Assembly: GCF_016918935.1 (NCBI RefSeq)
Contig: NZ_JAFFOB010000018.1
Span: forward strand, 62,001 to 126,000
Direction: 5' to 3'
Origin: Roseitranquillus sediminis
Lineage (GTDB): Bacteria; Pseudomonadota; Alphaproteobacteria; Rhodobacterales; Rhodobacteraceae
Length of the DNA: 64,000 bases
Positions 53,628-64,000 of this stretch are shown here, in pieces (within the stretch, counting starts at the first letter, position 1; each line of letters opens with the position of its first letter). The position numbers and the translations under genes are program-made. The notes under the pieces were generated by a model. The model searched no databases, was not told the origin of the DNA, and was given only the letters and a program-made list of their open reading frames with translations.

Positions 53628-55448
53628 ATGCCAGATCCGCACCGCGTCGCGCATGCGACGCTGCTCATCGCAGCGCTCATTACCTCGCCCGCTTGGGCTC
53701 AGCAGGCGGCGGACGCGATCACCACCGAAGGCACCGCGACCGGCACGATAGCGGGGCTTTCCCCGGAAGCTCAGGCAGCGGTTGAGGCCAAGGAAGCAGG
53801 TCGTCCGGTCGAGGCGCAGGACTGGATGGTCGCCGCGGCCAATCCGCTCGCCGTCGAGGCCGGCGCCCGCGTCCTGCGCGCCGGAGGAACGGCGGCCGAC
53901 GCTATGGTTGCGGTGCAATCTGTCCTGGGACTGGTCGAGCCGCAATCGTCGGGCCTCGGCGGCGGCGCCTTCCTCGTCTGGTACGACGCCGATAGCGGCG
54001 AACTCACGACGCTCGACGGGCGTGAAAAAGCCCCCATCGACGCGTCGCCGCAGTATTTCCTGGATGAGAGCGGTGAACCGCTCGACTTCTACGACGCGGT
54101 CGTCGGCGGTCGCTCGGTGGGGACGCCCGGAACGCCGATGCTGCTGGCCGAGGCGCATGCGCGCTGGGGCAACCAGGAATGGTCCAGCCTCTTCGCCGAC
54201 GCGATCGAGCTGGCCGACAGCGGCTTCACTGTATCGCCGCGCCTGGCGGGGCTGGTCGCCGAGGAACCGGACGACCGCCTGCCGCGCTTCGAGACGACGC
54301 GGAACTACTTCTATCCCGGTGGTGAGCCGATCCAGGCCGGCGACACGCTCGTCAACGCGGCCTACGCCGACACGCTGCGCGCCATCGCCGAGGACGGCGT
54401 GCGCGCCTTCTACACCGGGCAGATCGCGCAGGACATCGTCGACACGGTGCGGGGCACGGTGCAGGGCGAGGACTTCAACGCCGGCCTCCTGTCGCTGACC
54501 GACCTCGCACTCTACGAGGTGGTGGAGCGGCCGGCGGTCTGCGTGCCCTACAACGAGGCGCAGGTCTGCGGTATGGGGCCGCCCTCCTCCGGCGCGTTGA
54601 CGGTGGGGCAGATCCTGGGGATGCTTGACGGCTTCGACCTCGCCGGCATGGAGCCGTTCAGCCCGCAGGCCTGGACGCTGATCGGCGACGCCTCGCGCCT
54701 CGCCTTCGCGGACCGCGGACGCTACATGGCGGACAGCGACTTCGTGCCGATGCCGACGGAGGGCCTGGTCGCGGAGGAATACCTGTCGACGCGGGCGCAG
54801 CTCCTCAACCCGGACATGGCGCTGCCGACGGTCGAGCCGGGACAGCCCGAATGGAGCCACGCCGCGCTCTGGGGCGACGACGCCTCGCTCGAATTCCCCT
54901 CGACCTCCCACATCTCGATCGTCGACGCCGATGGCAACGCGCTCTCGATGACCACTACGATCGAGAACGGCTTCGGCTCGCGCCTCTTCACCGCGGGCGG
55001 CTTCCTGCTCAACAACGAGCTGACCGACTTCAGCTTCGAGACGCATGACGACGGGCGGCCAATTGCCAACCGGGTCGAGCCGGGCAAGCGGCCGCGCTCA
55101 TCAATGGCGCCGACCATCGTGATGCGGGACGACGCGCCGGTGCTGGTCGTGGGCTCGCCCGGAGGGAGCCGGATCATCGGCTATGTCGCGCAGGCGATCG
55201 TCGCGCACATGGACTGGGGCATGAACGTGCAGGAGGCGGTGTCGATGGGACACCTCGTCAACCGCTTCGGCACATTCGACCTGGAACAGGGCACGCCGGC
55301 GGCCGAGCTCGAGGGGGCGCTGCAGGAAGCGGGCTTCGAGACCTCGGTGGCCGACCTCACCTCCGGTCTGCACGCAATAGCCCTCGGGGAGAGCGGCCTC
55401 ACCGGCGGCGCGGATCCGCGGCGCGAGGGCATCGCGCTGGGGGAGTGA
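53628..55448 (+). CDS. ggt: Gamma-glutamyltransferase
   Basis: Periplasmic enzyme that hydrolyses glutathione or transfers its glutamyl group. The 606-residue precursor has a signal (HATLLIAALITSPAWAQQA) and self-cleaves before Thr426 (in FPSTSHISIVDADG), giving large and small subunits. Conserved sites include LGLVEPQSSGLGGGAFLVWY, DGREKAPIDA and GSPGGSRIIGYVAQAI. GGAGGAA precedes the ATG. Complements the cytoplasmic gshB at 26.3 kb. A tetraloop hairpin lies just after the stop. Confidence 0.95.
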   Translation: MPDPHRVAHATLLIAALITSPAWAQQAADAITTEGTATGTIAGLSPEAQAAVEAKEAGRPVEAQDWMVAAANPLAVEAGARVLRAGGTAADAMVAVQSVLGLVEPQSSGLGGGAFLVWYDADSGELTTLDGREKAPIDASPQYFLDESGEPLDFYDAVVGGRSVGTPGTPMLLAEAHARWGNQEWSSLFADAIELADSGFTVSPRLAGLVAEEPDDRLPRFETTRNYFYPGGEPIQAGDTLVNAAYADTLRAIAEDGVRAFYTGQIAQDIVDTVRGTVQGEDFNAGLLSLTDLALYEVVERPAVCVPYNEAQVCGMGPPSSGALTVGQILGMLDGFDLAGMEPFSPQAWTLIGDASRLAFADRGRYMADSDFVPMPTEGLVAEEYLSTRAQLLNPDMALPTVEPGQPEWSHAALWGDDASLEFPSTSHISIVDADGNALSMTTTIENGFGSRLFTAGGFLLNNELTDFSFETHDDGRPIANRVEPGKRPRSSMAPTIVMRDDAPVLVVGSPGGSRIIGYVAQAIVAHMDWGMNVQEAVSMGHLVNRFGTFDLEQGTPAAELEGALQEAGFETSVADLTSGLHAIALGESGLTGGADPRREGIALGE

Positions 55449-55455
55449 CCGGCAT

Positions 55456-55479
55456 GGCGGCGTCCTTCGGGATGCCGCC
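55456..55479 (+). terminator. TTCG-tetraloop hairpin after ggt
   Basis: GGCGGCGTCC, loop TTCG, GGATGCCGCC: a ten-pair stem with one G-U and a very stable UUCG loop, eight bases after the ggt stop. No T-run follows, so it may protect the 3' end more than terminate. Confidence 0.55.
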
Positions 55480-55525
55480 TCCGCAGCGCACGCGGCCAGA
55501 GCCACCGCGCTCCGCAGGAGGTGTC

Positions 55526-55602
55526 TGGCGACCCCGGAAGGACTCGAACCCTCAACCTGCCGATTAGAAGTCGGCTGCTCTGTCCAGTTGAGCTACGGGG
55601 CC
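55526..55602 (-). tRNA. tRNA-Arg (anticodon TCT)
   Basis: A 77-nt cloverleaf including encoded CCA (55526-55528). Acceptor GGCCCCG/CGGGGTC, D stem GCTC/GAGC, anticodon stem GCCGA/TCGGC with loop CTTCTAA (anticodon TCT), T arm GAGGG-TTCGAGT-CCTTC. It reads AGA and AGG, codons rare in this GC-rich genome. Stands alone, transcribed toward ggt. Confidence 0.97.
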
Positions 55603-55732
55603 TGACGGTGGGAGGGGTGACCCGATGGAGCCGCAGAAATCAAGGTGAAAACGTCTCAACCCCGGAAAGAGAAGCTGCTAGGGAACGGCGGTTTAGGTGC
55701 TTCGTTGGTCCGCTCGAAAGAGGAGGTCCGAA

Positions 55733-56248
55733 ATGAAATATCTTCTGTCTACGCTTGCCGCAGCAACGATTGCCGGCAGCGCATACGCCCAGTCCACCCC
55801 GACAGCGCAGGCGCCCCTTCAAAACCGTGAAGGCGCCGAGATCGGCAACGCGACGTTCTACGAAACCGCGAGCGGCCTGACGTGGGTTGTCGTTCAGGCG
55901 ACCGGCATATCGACCGGCATTCACGGTGTCCACGTCCACGAGACCGGCGACTGCTCTGCCGAAGATTTCTCGTCGGCCGGCGGCCACCTCGCTGGCGACG
56001 CCCAGCACGGAGTCCTCGTCGAGGGCGGTCCGCATCCGGGCGACCTGCCGAACGCGCACGTCCAGGACGACGGCGTCCTGGCATTGGAGGCATTCAAGTC
56101 GAACCTTCCGCTCAGCGACGACCTCGTGTTCGACGACGACGGCGCGGCAGTTGTCATCCATTCCGGTGCCGACGACTACCAGTCGCAGCCGTCCGGCGAA
56201 TCCGGCGATCGCATCGCCTGTGGTGTAATCAGTCGCGAAGGCTCCTGA
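55733..56248 (+). CDS. sodC: Periplasmic Cu/Zn superoxide dismutase
   Basis: Dismutates superoxide in the periplasm. The 171-residue precursor has a signal (KYLLSTLAAATIAGSAYAQS). Metal ligands are visible in HGVHVHETGDCS, AGGHLAGDAQHG, GPHPGDLPN and VIHSGADDY; the disulfide pair is the Cys of GDCS and RIACGVI. GGAGG precedes the ATG at 55733. A symmetrical terminator follows the stop. Confidence 0.95.
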   Translation: MKYLLSTLAAATIAGSAYAQSTPTAQAPLQNREGAEIGNATFYETASGLTWVVVQATGISTGIHGVHVHETGDCSAEDFSSAGGHLAGDAQHGVLVEGGPHPGDLPNAHVQDDGVLALEAFKSNLPLSDDLVFDDDGAAVVIHSGADDYQSQPSGESGDRIACGVISREGS

Positions 56249-56272
56249 CGCACAGCTTTGACGCTAGGCCTG

Positions 56273-56305
56273 AAAGCGGGCGGCGGTGCGGATCGCCGCC
56301 CGTTT
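56273..56305. terminator. Two-way terminator between sodC and the NDUFS4-like gene
   Basis: CGGGCGGCG (56277-56285) pairs perfectly with CGCCGCCCG (56294-56302), extended by AAAG/TTTG flanks. The TTT on one side and the AAA (TTT on the other strand) on the other suit both convergent genes. Confidence 0.75.
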
Positions 56306-56318
56306 GCGTGCCGCGCCT

Positions 56319-56630
56319 TCAGTGGGTCCAGGCGCCGCGCCGGTCGGTCGCGAAGTTCTCACCGTAGCCACGCGGCCGAACATTGGCGCGGCGCTGCTTC
56401 GGCTGCAGCACCACCGCGTCGATGCCGTGTTCCTGCGCGTAGTCAAGCGCCGCTTCCTTGCTGTTGAACTTCAGGCGCACCTGAGGCTGCGTATCGCTGG
56501 AGCTCGTCCAGCCCATCAGCGGGTCGACCTGGCGCGGCGTCTCAGGGATGAAGTCGAGTACCCACTTCCGCGTGCCGGCGACACCGGACGACATGGCAGT
56601 CTTCGAAGGGCGATAAATCCGGGCGCGCAT
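56319..56630 (-). CDS. NDUFS4-like ETC complex I subunit
   Basis: A 103-residue homologue of the mitochondrial complex I accessory subunit NDUFS4 (18 kDa). It shows [71 protein letters not shown] and [18 protein letters not shown], all family features. Found as an accessory of alphaproteobacterial NADH dehydrogenase, far from the nuo operon here. Cytoplasmic side of the inner membrane. Confidence 0.92.
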   Translation of the reverse strand: MRARIYRPSKTAMSSGVAGTRKWVLDFIPETPRQVDPLMGWTSSSDTQPQVRLKFNSKEAALDYAQEHGIDAVVLQPKQRRANVRPRGYGENFATDRRGAWTH

Positions 56631-56768
56631 GGTCCGATACCTCGTTCAGGTCGCGGCATTTATGCGAGAAATGACAAACGGGCGCAAGGCAGCGAAGGCT
56701 GCCGATCGAGGCGCGAGGGAGCGAGGGGTGGGTGTGTGTGCGCGACGATCGGCAGCCAGCACTGCTGC

Positions 56769-56796
56769 TTGCAAATCAACTTTAGACCGATATAGC
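56769..56796 (+). promoter_or_regulatory. Candidate promoter of uvrB
   Basis: TTGCAA (56769-56774), 16-base spacer, TATAGC (56791-56796) in an AT-richer patch, giving a leader of about 100 bases. No GTTC-N7-GTTC SOS box was seen near it. Confidence 0.5.
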
Positions 56797-56902
56797 CGAC
56801 CGTCGCAATAGCCTTTAGGTTGTATTTCGGGAGCCCCGGGCCGAGCCTCTTGATCCGGGAGCGGCGGCAGACAAGTTGGTCCCTGTTGCCGGAGGAAAGC
56901 CG

Positions 56903-59080
<2,178 letters not shown>

Positions 59081-59141
59081 GTTCGTGGTTCCCAAGGGCG
59101 CCAGTGCCCACTAGAGATGGGAAGAAAGGGGAGGAGTCCGC

Positions 59142-59813
59142 GTGCCGCTAGATAGCCAGCAGCTACTCGGCCAAGGCGTGTACACGCCCAGAGAAGCTGC
59201 CCGGTTGATCGGCAGTTCTCAGCGAGATGTACTGAGATGGACACGCGGCAATAAGAAAAACCGGCCGGTAATCACCGGCTATTATCGCTTTCTTGAGGAC
59301 TCGACAGAGATCAGCTTCTCTGACTTGGTCGAGTTGCGCATAATTTCCGCAATGCGAAATGTCGGCATCTCACTTCAAGCTATTAGGTTCGCAATCGACT
59401 TCGCCGAAGAGCGACTTGGGCTAGCGCGGCCTCTACTTCACGAGAAATTCAAAGTGGATGGAACCGAACTCCTACTCGAAGCAGCTGAGAGCGATGCTGA
59501 TTTCATTAGTCTATCCAAGAAACGCCCCGGTCAGAAAGTGTTCAAAGAGATCATCAAGCAGTCCCTCAGCGACATTGAATATGACAGGGACATCGCGGCT
59601 CGTTGGCGACCAAAAGGGTTTGCGCAGATTATCATCGACCCGCAGCGACACTTTGGCGAGCCAATCCTCGACGACTTCAGTATCAGCACTTCCACGCTCT
59701 ATCGAGAGCATGAGTCCTCTCACAGTGTCGGGTATCTTTCTAAGCTATACGAGATCCCTGCGAAAGCTGTTCGAGGCGCAATACAGTACGAGAGTAGCTT
59801 GGAGCAGCAATAG
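59142..59813 (+). CDS. VapB45-like antitoxin (MerR-like HTH + DUF433)
   Basis: A 223-residue protein. The N-terminus is a winged-helix DNA-binding segment (YTPREAARLIGSSQRDVLRW, DLVELRIISAMRNVGISLQA) and the C-terminus is a DUF433 domain (IDPQRHFGEPILDDFSISTS, LSKLYEIPAKAVRGAIQYES). Length and domain order match VapB45 (Rv2018-like) antitoxins. GTG start follows GGGGAGGAG. Base composition is near 50% G+C by eye, far below the neighbours, with codons such as ATA, AGA and TTA. The partner toxin starts nine bases after its stop. Horizontally acquired, inserted just after uvrB. Confidence 0.85.
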   Translation: MPLDSQQLLGQGVYTPREAARLIGSSQRDVLRWTRGNKKNRPVITGYYRFLEDSTEISFSDLVELRIISAMRNVGISLQAIRFAIDFAEERLGLARPLLHEKFKVDGTELLLEAAESDADFISLSKKRPGQKVFKEIIKQSLSDIEYDRDIAARWRPKGFAQIIIDPQRHFGEPILDDFSISTSTLYREHESSHSVGYLSKLYEIPAKAVRGAIQYESSLEQQ

Positions 59814-59822
59814 AGCAGGCGG

Positions 59823-60218
59823 ATGGTCAAAGTCCTATTTGACCACAACATGCCGCCGGCCATTGCTCGCGCGTTAAATGAGATTATCAAGATCGACGGT
59901 CACTCCGCGCACGCACTTAGAGACATCTTCTCCGTCCGAATAGACGACATTGAGTATTTCGATCGATTGGGATCTGGCGGAGACTGGATCATCATTTCAA
60001 AAGATCTTCAAAACTCGCGCAAGAAGGCGGAGAGGGCCGCAATCCTCCGAAACAGACTGCTCGCCTTTTATCTGTCTCCTGCGCTCCAAAAGAAATCAGT
60101 CGGGGCGCAGGCCGCAGTCATACTTTGGCACTGGGATGGCATGGTTCAGCAGAGAAAATTAGCCGAACGAGGCCTCTTCCAACTTCCCGAGAACAAGGGA
60201 AAGTTTCGGCAACTCTGA
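59823..60218 (+). CDS. VapC45-like PIN-domain toxin (DUF5615-like)
   Basis: A 131-residue PIN-like nuclease. Acidic and other active-site residues appear in VKVLFDHNMPPAIARALNEI (Asp7, Asn9), HALRDIFSVRIDDIEYFDRL and GGDWIIISKDLQNSRKKAER, the VapC45/DUF5615 pattern. It would cleave RNA when free of antitoxin. The gene shares the low G+C of its partner and is probably co-translated with it. No transposase, integrase or att site is visible near the pair. Confidence 0.85.
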   Translation: MVKVLFDHNMPPAIARALNEIIKIDGHSAHALRDIFSVRIDDIEYFDRLGSGGDWIIISKDLQNSRKKAERAAILRNRLLAFYLSPALQKKSVGAQAAVILWHWDGMVQQRKLAERGLFQLPENKGKFRQL

Positions 60219-60423
60219 CATTCACCTTGGCTCGGGCGACCAGCCGGGCCACGCCCGACCCCTCCCCCGGGAGGGCGCCTTGGCGATGTCGCCCGCCGCA
60301 CTGTCATCGGCCGGGGCTTTCGAGATAGACCGCCCCGCCGCAACCGCAGCACCACCCAAGCTCGGGGGCGCCCCTCCGCACTCTGATCAGCCCGAGCCGC
60401 TTGGTCGGCGCTCCGCGCCTCCC

Positions 60424-62721
60424 CTACTCGGCGGCAGTGGCCGCGTCGGTCAGCATCCGCCAGACACGGTGGGGGGTGAAGGGCATGTCGACCCGGCGCA
60501 CGCCGCGGTCCCAGAGCGCGTCCTGCACCGCGTTGGCGACCGCCGCGATCGCGCCCACGGTTCCGGCCTCGCCGCAGCCCTTCATGCCCATCGGGTTGGC
60601 CGTCGACGGCACCGGCTCGGTGGTGAACGCGATCATCGGCAGGTCCTCGGCGCGCGGCATGGCGTAGTCCATGAACGTCGCGGTCAGGAGCTGGCCGCTC
60701 TCGTCGTAGGTCGCGAACTCGGCCAGTGCTTGACCCACGCCCTGCGCGACGCCGCCGTGCACCTGGCCCTCGGCCAGCATCGGGTTGATGAGGTTGCCGA
60801 AATCGTCGGTGACGGTGTAGCGCACGAGGGCGACGTGCCCGGTCTCGGGATCCACCTCGACCTCGGCCACGTGGGCGCCGTTGGGATAGGACCGGCCCGG
60901 CAGCGTCGCGCGCTGGTAGATCGTCAGCAGATCCTCCCGCCCCCGCTCTCGTGCCAGGGCCGCGACCTCCAGCATCGTGGGCGTCACGTTCGACCCAGCG
61001 ATGCGAAAGCGCTCGTCGTCAAATCGCACCGCGTCCGGAGCGGCATCATGCTCGGAGGCGAGAAAATCGCGGAACCCGCTCACCATCGTCTCGACCGCCG
61101 CGAGCGTCACGTTGTTCTGCACCGTGACCGAGCGCGAGCCGCCTGTCCCGCCGCCCTTCGCGACCAGATCGCTGTCGCCCTGCACCACCTGGATGCGCTC
61201 CGCGGGAATGCCGGTCTGGTCGCTCAAGAACTGCGCGAAGACCGTCTCGTGCCCCTGTCCGTTGGACTGCGTGCCGACGTAGATCGTGGCGCTGCCGTCC
61301 TCGTTGAAGACGACACGGACGTCCTCTTCGGGCGAGCCGAGGATCGACTCGATGTAATAGCAAAGGCCCATGCCGCGCAGCCGCCCTGCCCTGTGCGACG
61401 CCTCCCGCCGCGCCGCGAAGCCCGCTCTGTCAGCCTCGCGCTCGACTCGGTCCAGCACGCGGTGGAAGTCGCCGACGTCGTAGAGCTCGCCGCTCGCGGA
61501 GCGGTAGGGGAAGGCGTCGCGCGCGATGAAGTTGCGGCGCCGCAGCTCCCACGGGTCCACGCCTAACTCGCGCGCGGCACGATCCATCAGGCGCTCGAGC
61601 GCGTAGATCGCCTCGGGTCGCCCGGCGCCGCGGTAGGCGTCGACGCAGACCGTGTTGGTGTAGATGCCGCGCACCCGGTGCCATGTGGTGCGGATGTCGT
61701 AGGGACCGGTCAGAACCTTGGCAAAGAGCACGGACTGGATCAGCTGCCCGAACTGGCTGTTGTAGGCGCCGAGGTTGCTGAGCGTGTCGACGCGATAGGC
61801 GGTGATCCGAAGGTCAGTATTGAAGGCCAGCTCGCAGGTGCTGACCAGGTCACGTCCCTGGTTGTCGGTCAGCATGGCCTCGGTCCGGTCGGACATCCAG
61901 CGCACCGGCCGGCCGAGCCTTCGCGCCGCCGCGGGGATGAAGATGTGCTCGGGGTACGGTGCGCCCTTCATGCCAAAACCACCGCCCACGTCGGGGTTCG
62001 TCACCCGCACCTGCTCTGCATCGAGGCCGAGGCTCTTCGCGATCAGGGTCTTGTCGCCCCAGACGCCCTGGCCGTTGACGCAGAAGTGCAGCCGCTCGCC
62101 GTCCCACTCGGCAAAGCAGCCGCGAGGCTCCATCGCGTTCACGATGACTCTGTTGTCCGGCACCTCGAGCCGGACCGTATGCGCGGCCGCCTCGAACGCA
62201 AGGGTGGTCGCTGCCTCGTCGCCCATGGCCCAATCGAAAGCGACGTTGTCCCGCGCTTCATCATGGATGGCAGGGCCGCCCGGCGCCGCTTCGACATGCG
62301 GCTCGAGATCGTCGCTGTCGAAAAGGATCAAGTCGGCGGCATCCCGCGCCTGTGCAAGAGTGTCAGCGACCACGACGGCGAGCGCCTCGCCCACGTATCG
62401 CACTCGGTCGCGCGCGAGAGCCGGCCGCCGCGGCTGGGCGCCCTTGCTGCCGTCGCGGTTGGTTGCGACGGTGGCCGAGATGTGCGGATCGACGCCATCC
62501 ACCAGCAGGTCTTCGAGCGTCAGGACAAGTTGGACACCCGGCGCCGCGCGCGCCTCCTCGACTTCGAGCTCGACGATACGGGCATGCGCCACCGGAGAGC
62601 GGAAGACGAAGGCATGAAGCGCTCCCCGGGGCGCAATATCGTCGACATATCGACCCGCCCCGGTCAGAAGTCGCACGTCCTCGACCCGCCTGACCGCCTG
62701 CGCCTTGCCGAACTTTTCCAT
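60424..62721 (-). CDS. Form II CO-dehydrogenase-type molybdopterin large subunit (CoxL-like)
   Basis: A 765-residue molybdenum hydroxylase large subunit of the xanthine oxidase superfamily. The active-site loop reads AYRGAGR (Tyr363), the form II mark, not the AYxCSFR of true aerobic CO dehydrogenase. MPT-binding blocks include GGGFGMKGAPYPEHIFIPAA, GTQSNGQGHETVFAQFLSDQ and the catalytic Glu in GMKGCGEAGTVGAIAAVANA. It probably oxidises an aldehyde or N-heterocycle. No CoxM (FAD) or CoxS (2Fe-2S) gene lies within the window on either side. Confidence 0.9.
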   Translation of the reverse strand: MEKFGKAQAVRRVEDVRLLTGAGRYVDDIAPRGALHAFVFRSPVAHARIVELEVEEARAAPGVQLVLTLEDLLVDGVDPHISATVATNRDGSKGAQPRRPALARDRVRYVGEALAVVVADTLAQARDAADLILFDSDDLEPHVEAAPGGPAIHDEARDNVAFDWAMGDEAATTLAFEAAAHTVRLEVPDNRVIVNAMEPRGCFAEWDGERLHFCVNGQGVWGDKTLIAKSLGLDAEQVRVTNPDVGGGFGMKGAPYPEHIFIPAAARRLGRPVRWMSDRTEAMLTDNQGRDLVSTCELAFNTDLRITAYRVDTLSNLGAYNSQFGQLIQSVLFAKVLTGPYDIRTTWHRVRGIYTNTVCVDAYRGAGRPEAIYALERLMDRAARELGVDPWELRRRNFIARDAFPYRSASGELYDVGDFHRVLDRVEREADRAGFAARREASHRAGRLRGMGLCYYIESILGSPEEDVRVVFNEDGSATIYVGTQSNGQGHETVFAQFLSDQTGIPAERIQVVQGDSDLVAKGGGTGGSRSVTVQNNVTLAAVETMVSGFRDFLASEHDAAPDAVRFDDERFRIAGSNVTPTMLEVAALARERGREDLLTIYQRATLPGRSYPNGAHVAEVEVDPETGHVALVRYTVTDDFGNLINPMLAEGQVHGGVAQGVGQALAEFATYDESGQLLTATFMDYAMPRAEDLPMIAFTTEPVPSTANPMGMKGCGEAGTVGAIAAVANAVQDALWDRGVRRVDMPFTPHRVWRMLTDAATAAE

Positions 62722-62787
62722 ACCGCCTCCGGAGCCCCTTGCCGCGGCACACTAGCCGCCCCGGCAAGGCTGTCCAGCGGTGGACGT

Positions 62788-63930
62788 TCAGTCGGTCAGC
62801 GACAGGACCGTGGCCATGCGCAGCACGCCGAAGCCATTGAACCGAGTCACGGTTGCGGTCGAATAGGCGCCCATGCCGTGAAAGACGACGTAGTCACCCT
62901 CTTCCATATCGGCCGGCAGCGGCAGCGTGCCCGGCAGGCGGTCGACGCTGTCGCAGGTGGGGCCGAAGACGATGCGGTCTCGGGCGGCGCCGGAGCGGGC
63001 ACGGCCCTCGCTGTCGCGCACATCAACCCGGTCGATCAGGCCGATCAGCGGCAGTTCTGCAAGCCCGCCATAGACGCCGTCGTTGAGGAAGACGTGCGCA
63101 TCATCGCGGATCGCGCGAACCTGCGTGGCGAGGCTGAAGGCCTCGGCCACCATGCCGCGGCCGGGCTCGCAGACGAGGTCCGGGCGCTCGGTCCCGAAAG
63201 CCTCGCCCGTCACGCGGTCGATCAGGCGGAAGATGTCGTCGAGCCGCGGCATGTCGCCCCGGACGCGGTGCGCCGGGAAGCCGCCGCCGACGTTGAGCCG
63301 CGCCAGGCGGACGCCAGCGTCCTGCGCGATGCGCGCGGCGGTGCGGATGTAGGCATCCCACGCCTGCGGGTCGGTGCACTGGGTGCCGGGGTGGAAGGTC
63401 AGTGAGGGCACGAAGCCCATCTGCTCGACCTCGGCCAGCAGGATCGCGGCATGCTCCGCGGTCGTGCCGAACTTCGCGCCGAAGTCGTAGGCCGCGCCTT
63501 TCACAGGCAGCTTGAAGCGGACGCTGATCTCGGCCCCCGCCGGCACCAGACCGCCCAGCTTGGCGAGTTCGCTGCCGGAGTCGACGCTGAATGACCGCAC
63601 GCCCAGCTCGACCGCGCGTGCGATCTCGTTCCGGCTGCGGACGGGGTTGTTGTAGTGCATGGCGGCGCCGGGGGCGACGGTGCGGATCAGCTCGATCTCG
63701 TAGATCGAGGCCACGTCGTAGCCGCGGATGCCCGCCGCATCCAGGTTCTGGATCACGACAGCGTCGGGGTTCGACTTGACAGCATAGGTCACGAGGCCGG
63801 GAAAGCCCTCGAGGAAGCGCCTCGCCGTCGCCTGCAGGATCGCAGGCGAGAAGAACAGGACCGGCTCCTCGGGCTCGAGGGCGCGGACATAGTCGGCGGG
63901 CTTCGCCCAGAAAGTGTTATCAAGCCCCAT
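62788..63930 (-). CDS. Ornithine/lysine decarboxylase-like PLP enzyme (alanine-racemase fold)
   Basis: A 380-residue fold-type III decarboxylase making putrescine (or cadaverine). PLP lysine K52 is in YAVKSNPD; EPGRGMVAEAFSL binds phosphate; the catalytic Cys is in FGPTCDSVDRLPG and the dimer-site residues are in GDYVVFHGMGAYSTATVTRF. This is the eukaryotic-type ODC group common in alphaproteobacteria, where ornithine and lysine activities both occur. Substrate needs testing. Lies upstream of the CoxL-like gene on the same strand, 66 bases apart. Confidence 0.9.
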   Translation of the reverse strand: MGLDNTFWAKPADYVRALEPEEPVLFFSPAILQATARRFLEGFPGLVTYAVKSNPDAVVIQNLDAAGIRGYDVASIYEIELIRTVAPGAAMHYNNPVRSRNEIARAVELGVRSFSVDSGSELAKLGGLVPAGAEISVRFKLPVKGAAYDFGAKFGTTAEHAAILLAEVEQMGFVPSLTFHPGTQCTDPQAWDAYIRTAARIAQDAGVRLARLNVGGGFPAHRVRGDMPRLDDIFRLIDRVTGEAFGTERPDLVCEPGRGMVAEAFSLATQVRAIRDDAHVFLNDGVYGGLAELPLIGLIDRVDVRDSEGRARSGAARDRIVFGPTCDSVDRLPGTLPLPADMEEGDYVVFHGMGAYSTATVTRFNGFGVLRMATVLSLTD

Positions 63931-64000
63931 GGCTGCTGCTCCTTGCCAACTGGGGCGCAGCCACCTCTTGTCCCGGGAGTCCGGTTAGGGAGACGCTTGC

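Noticed and set aside
52686-55046. Very long open frame (786 codons) opposite ggt and nadD
   Set aside because: Antisense shadow in GC-rich DNA: composition is Arg/Gly/Val-rich with no domain, and the opposite strand carries clear ggt.
56631-56902. LexA (SOS) box upstream of uvrB
   Set aside because: No GTTC-N7-GTTC or close variant was found in the leader.
60260-60275. CCCTCCCC/CGGGAGGG palindrome after the toxin gene as a terminator or attachment site
   Set aside because: Stem is imperfect with no loop and no T-run, and no matching direct repeat was found upstream of the antitoxin gene.
60280-63405. Two long plus-strand frames opposite the CoxL-like and decarboxylase genes
   Set aside because: Both translate to low-complexity His/Arg/Val/Gln-rich shadow proteins; the minus-strand frames hold full catalytic motifs.

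Overview
The window is a GC-rich (roughly two-thirds G+C by eye), densely coded piece of chromosome from an alphaproteobacterium, most likely a member of the Rhodobacterales (Rhodobacter/Roseobacter group). The signs are class I lysyl-tRNA synthetase, an RpoHII-type heat-shock sigma factor, the coaBC-dut-ThiF run, glnD-murJ-trpS, nfuA-tsaB-rimI, the TauE/TIGR02186 pair and an NDUFS4-like complex I subunit. I cannot name the species. There is one tRNA (Arg-TCT) and no rRNA, prophage, insertion sequence or CRISPR array.

Layout. 0.1-7.3 kb: aconitase A, a membrane protein, a GMC oxidoreductase, a DUF2892 protein, a decayed AidB-like acyl-CoA dehydrogenase and ftsB. 7.3-11.4 kb: a divergent urate-degradation cluster (puuD and hiuH leftward; an allantoinase/OHCU-decarboxylase fusion and allA rightward), taking urate to glyoxylate and urea. 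11.4-17.1 kb: CsbD, DUF4386, D-2-hydroxyacid dehydrogenase, SH3-domain protein, cation efflux and an M3 peptidase. 17.2-21.7 kb (leftward): a two-gene polar amino-acid ABC system without ATPase, membrane-anchored ThiF, dut and coaBC. 21.8-26.2 kb: NADPH-dependent FMN reductase, chaN, rpoH, comM and a ParB-like mini-protein. 26.3-36.1 kb: gshB-yraN-rsmI divergent from an LpoA-like lipoprotein, then glnD-murJ, a rhomboid pseudoprotease and trpS. 36.1-40.0 kb: L,D-transpeptidase, class IV aminotransferase, USP, nfuA-tsaB-rimI. 40.1-44.9 kb: a complete BMP-family nucleoside-type ABC importer. 44.9-53.4 kb: TauE/TIGR02186, small enzymes, a CHAD protein, lysK, TerB-like, nadD-dacB. 53.6-59.1 kb: ggt, tRNA-Arg, sodC, NDUFS4-like subunit, uvrB. 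59.1-60.2 kb: a low-GC VapBC45-like toxin-antitoxin pair, the clearest sign of horizontal transfer. 60.4-63.9 kb: an isolated form II CoxL-type molybdoenzyme subunit and an ornithine-decarboxylase-like enzyme.

How the parts fit together. Purine salvage and breakdown recur: the BMP importer could bring in nucleosides whose bases feed the urate pathway 30 kb away. Envelope genes (murJ, dacB, L,D-transpeptidase, LpoA-like, ftsB) and stress or redox genes (rpoH, gshB, ggt, sodC, usp, nfuA) are spread through the window. Two regulatory sites stand out: an RpoE/ECF11-like promoter before rpoH and an Irr-like dyad before nfuA. A family of four intergenic hairpins with a shared YTYGAT loop is unexplained. 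Two genes (chaN and the CHAD gene) seem to lack any ATG/GTG/TTG start at the position their families require.
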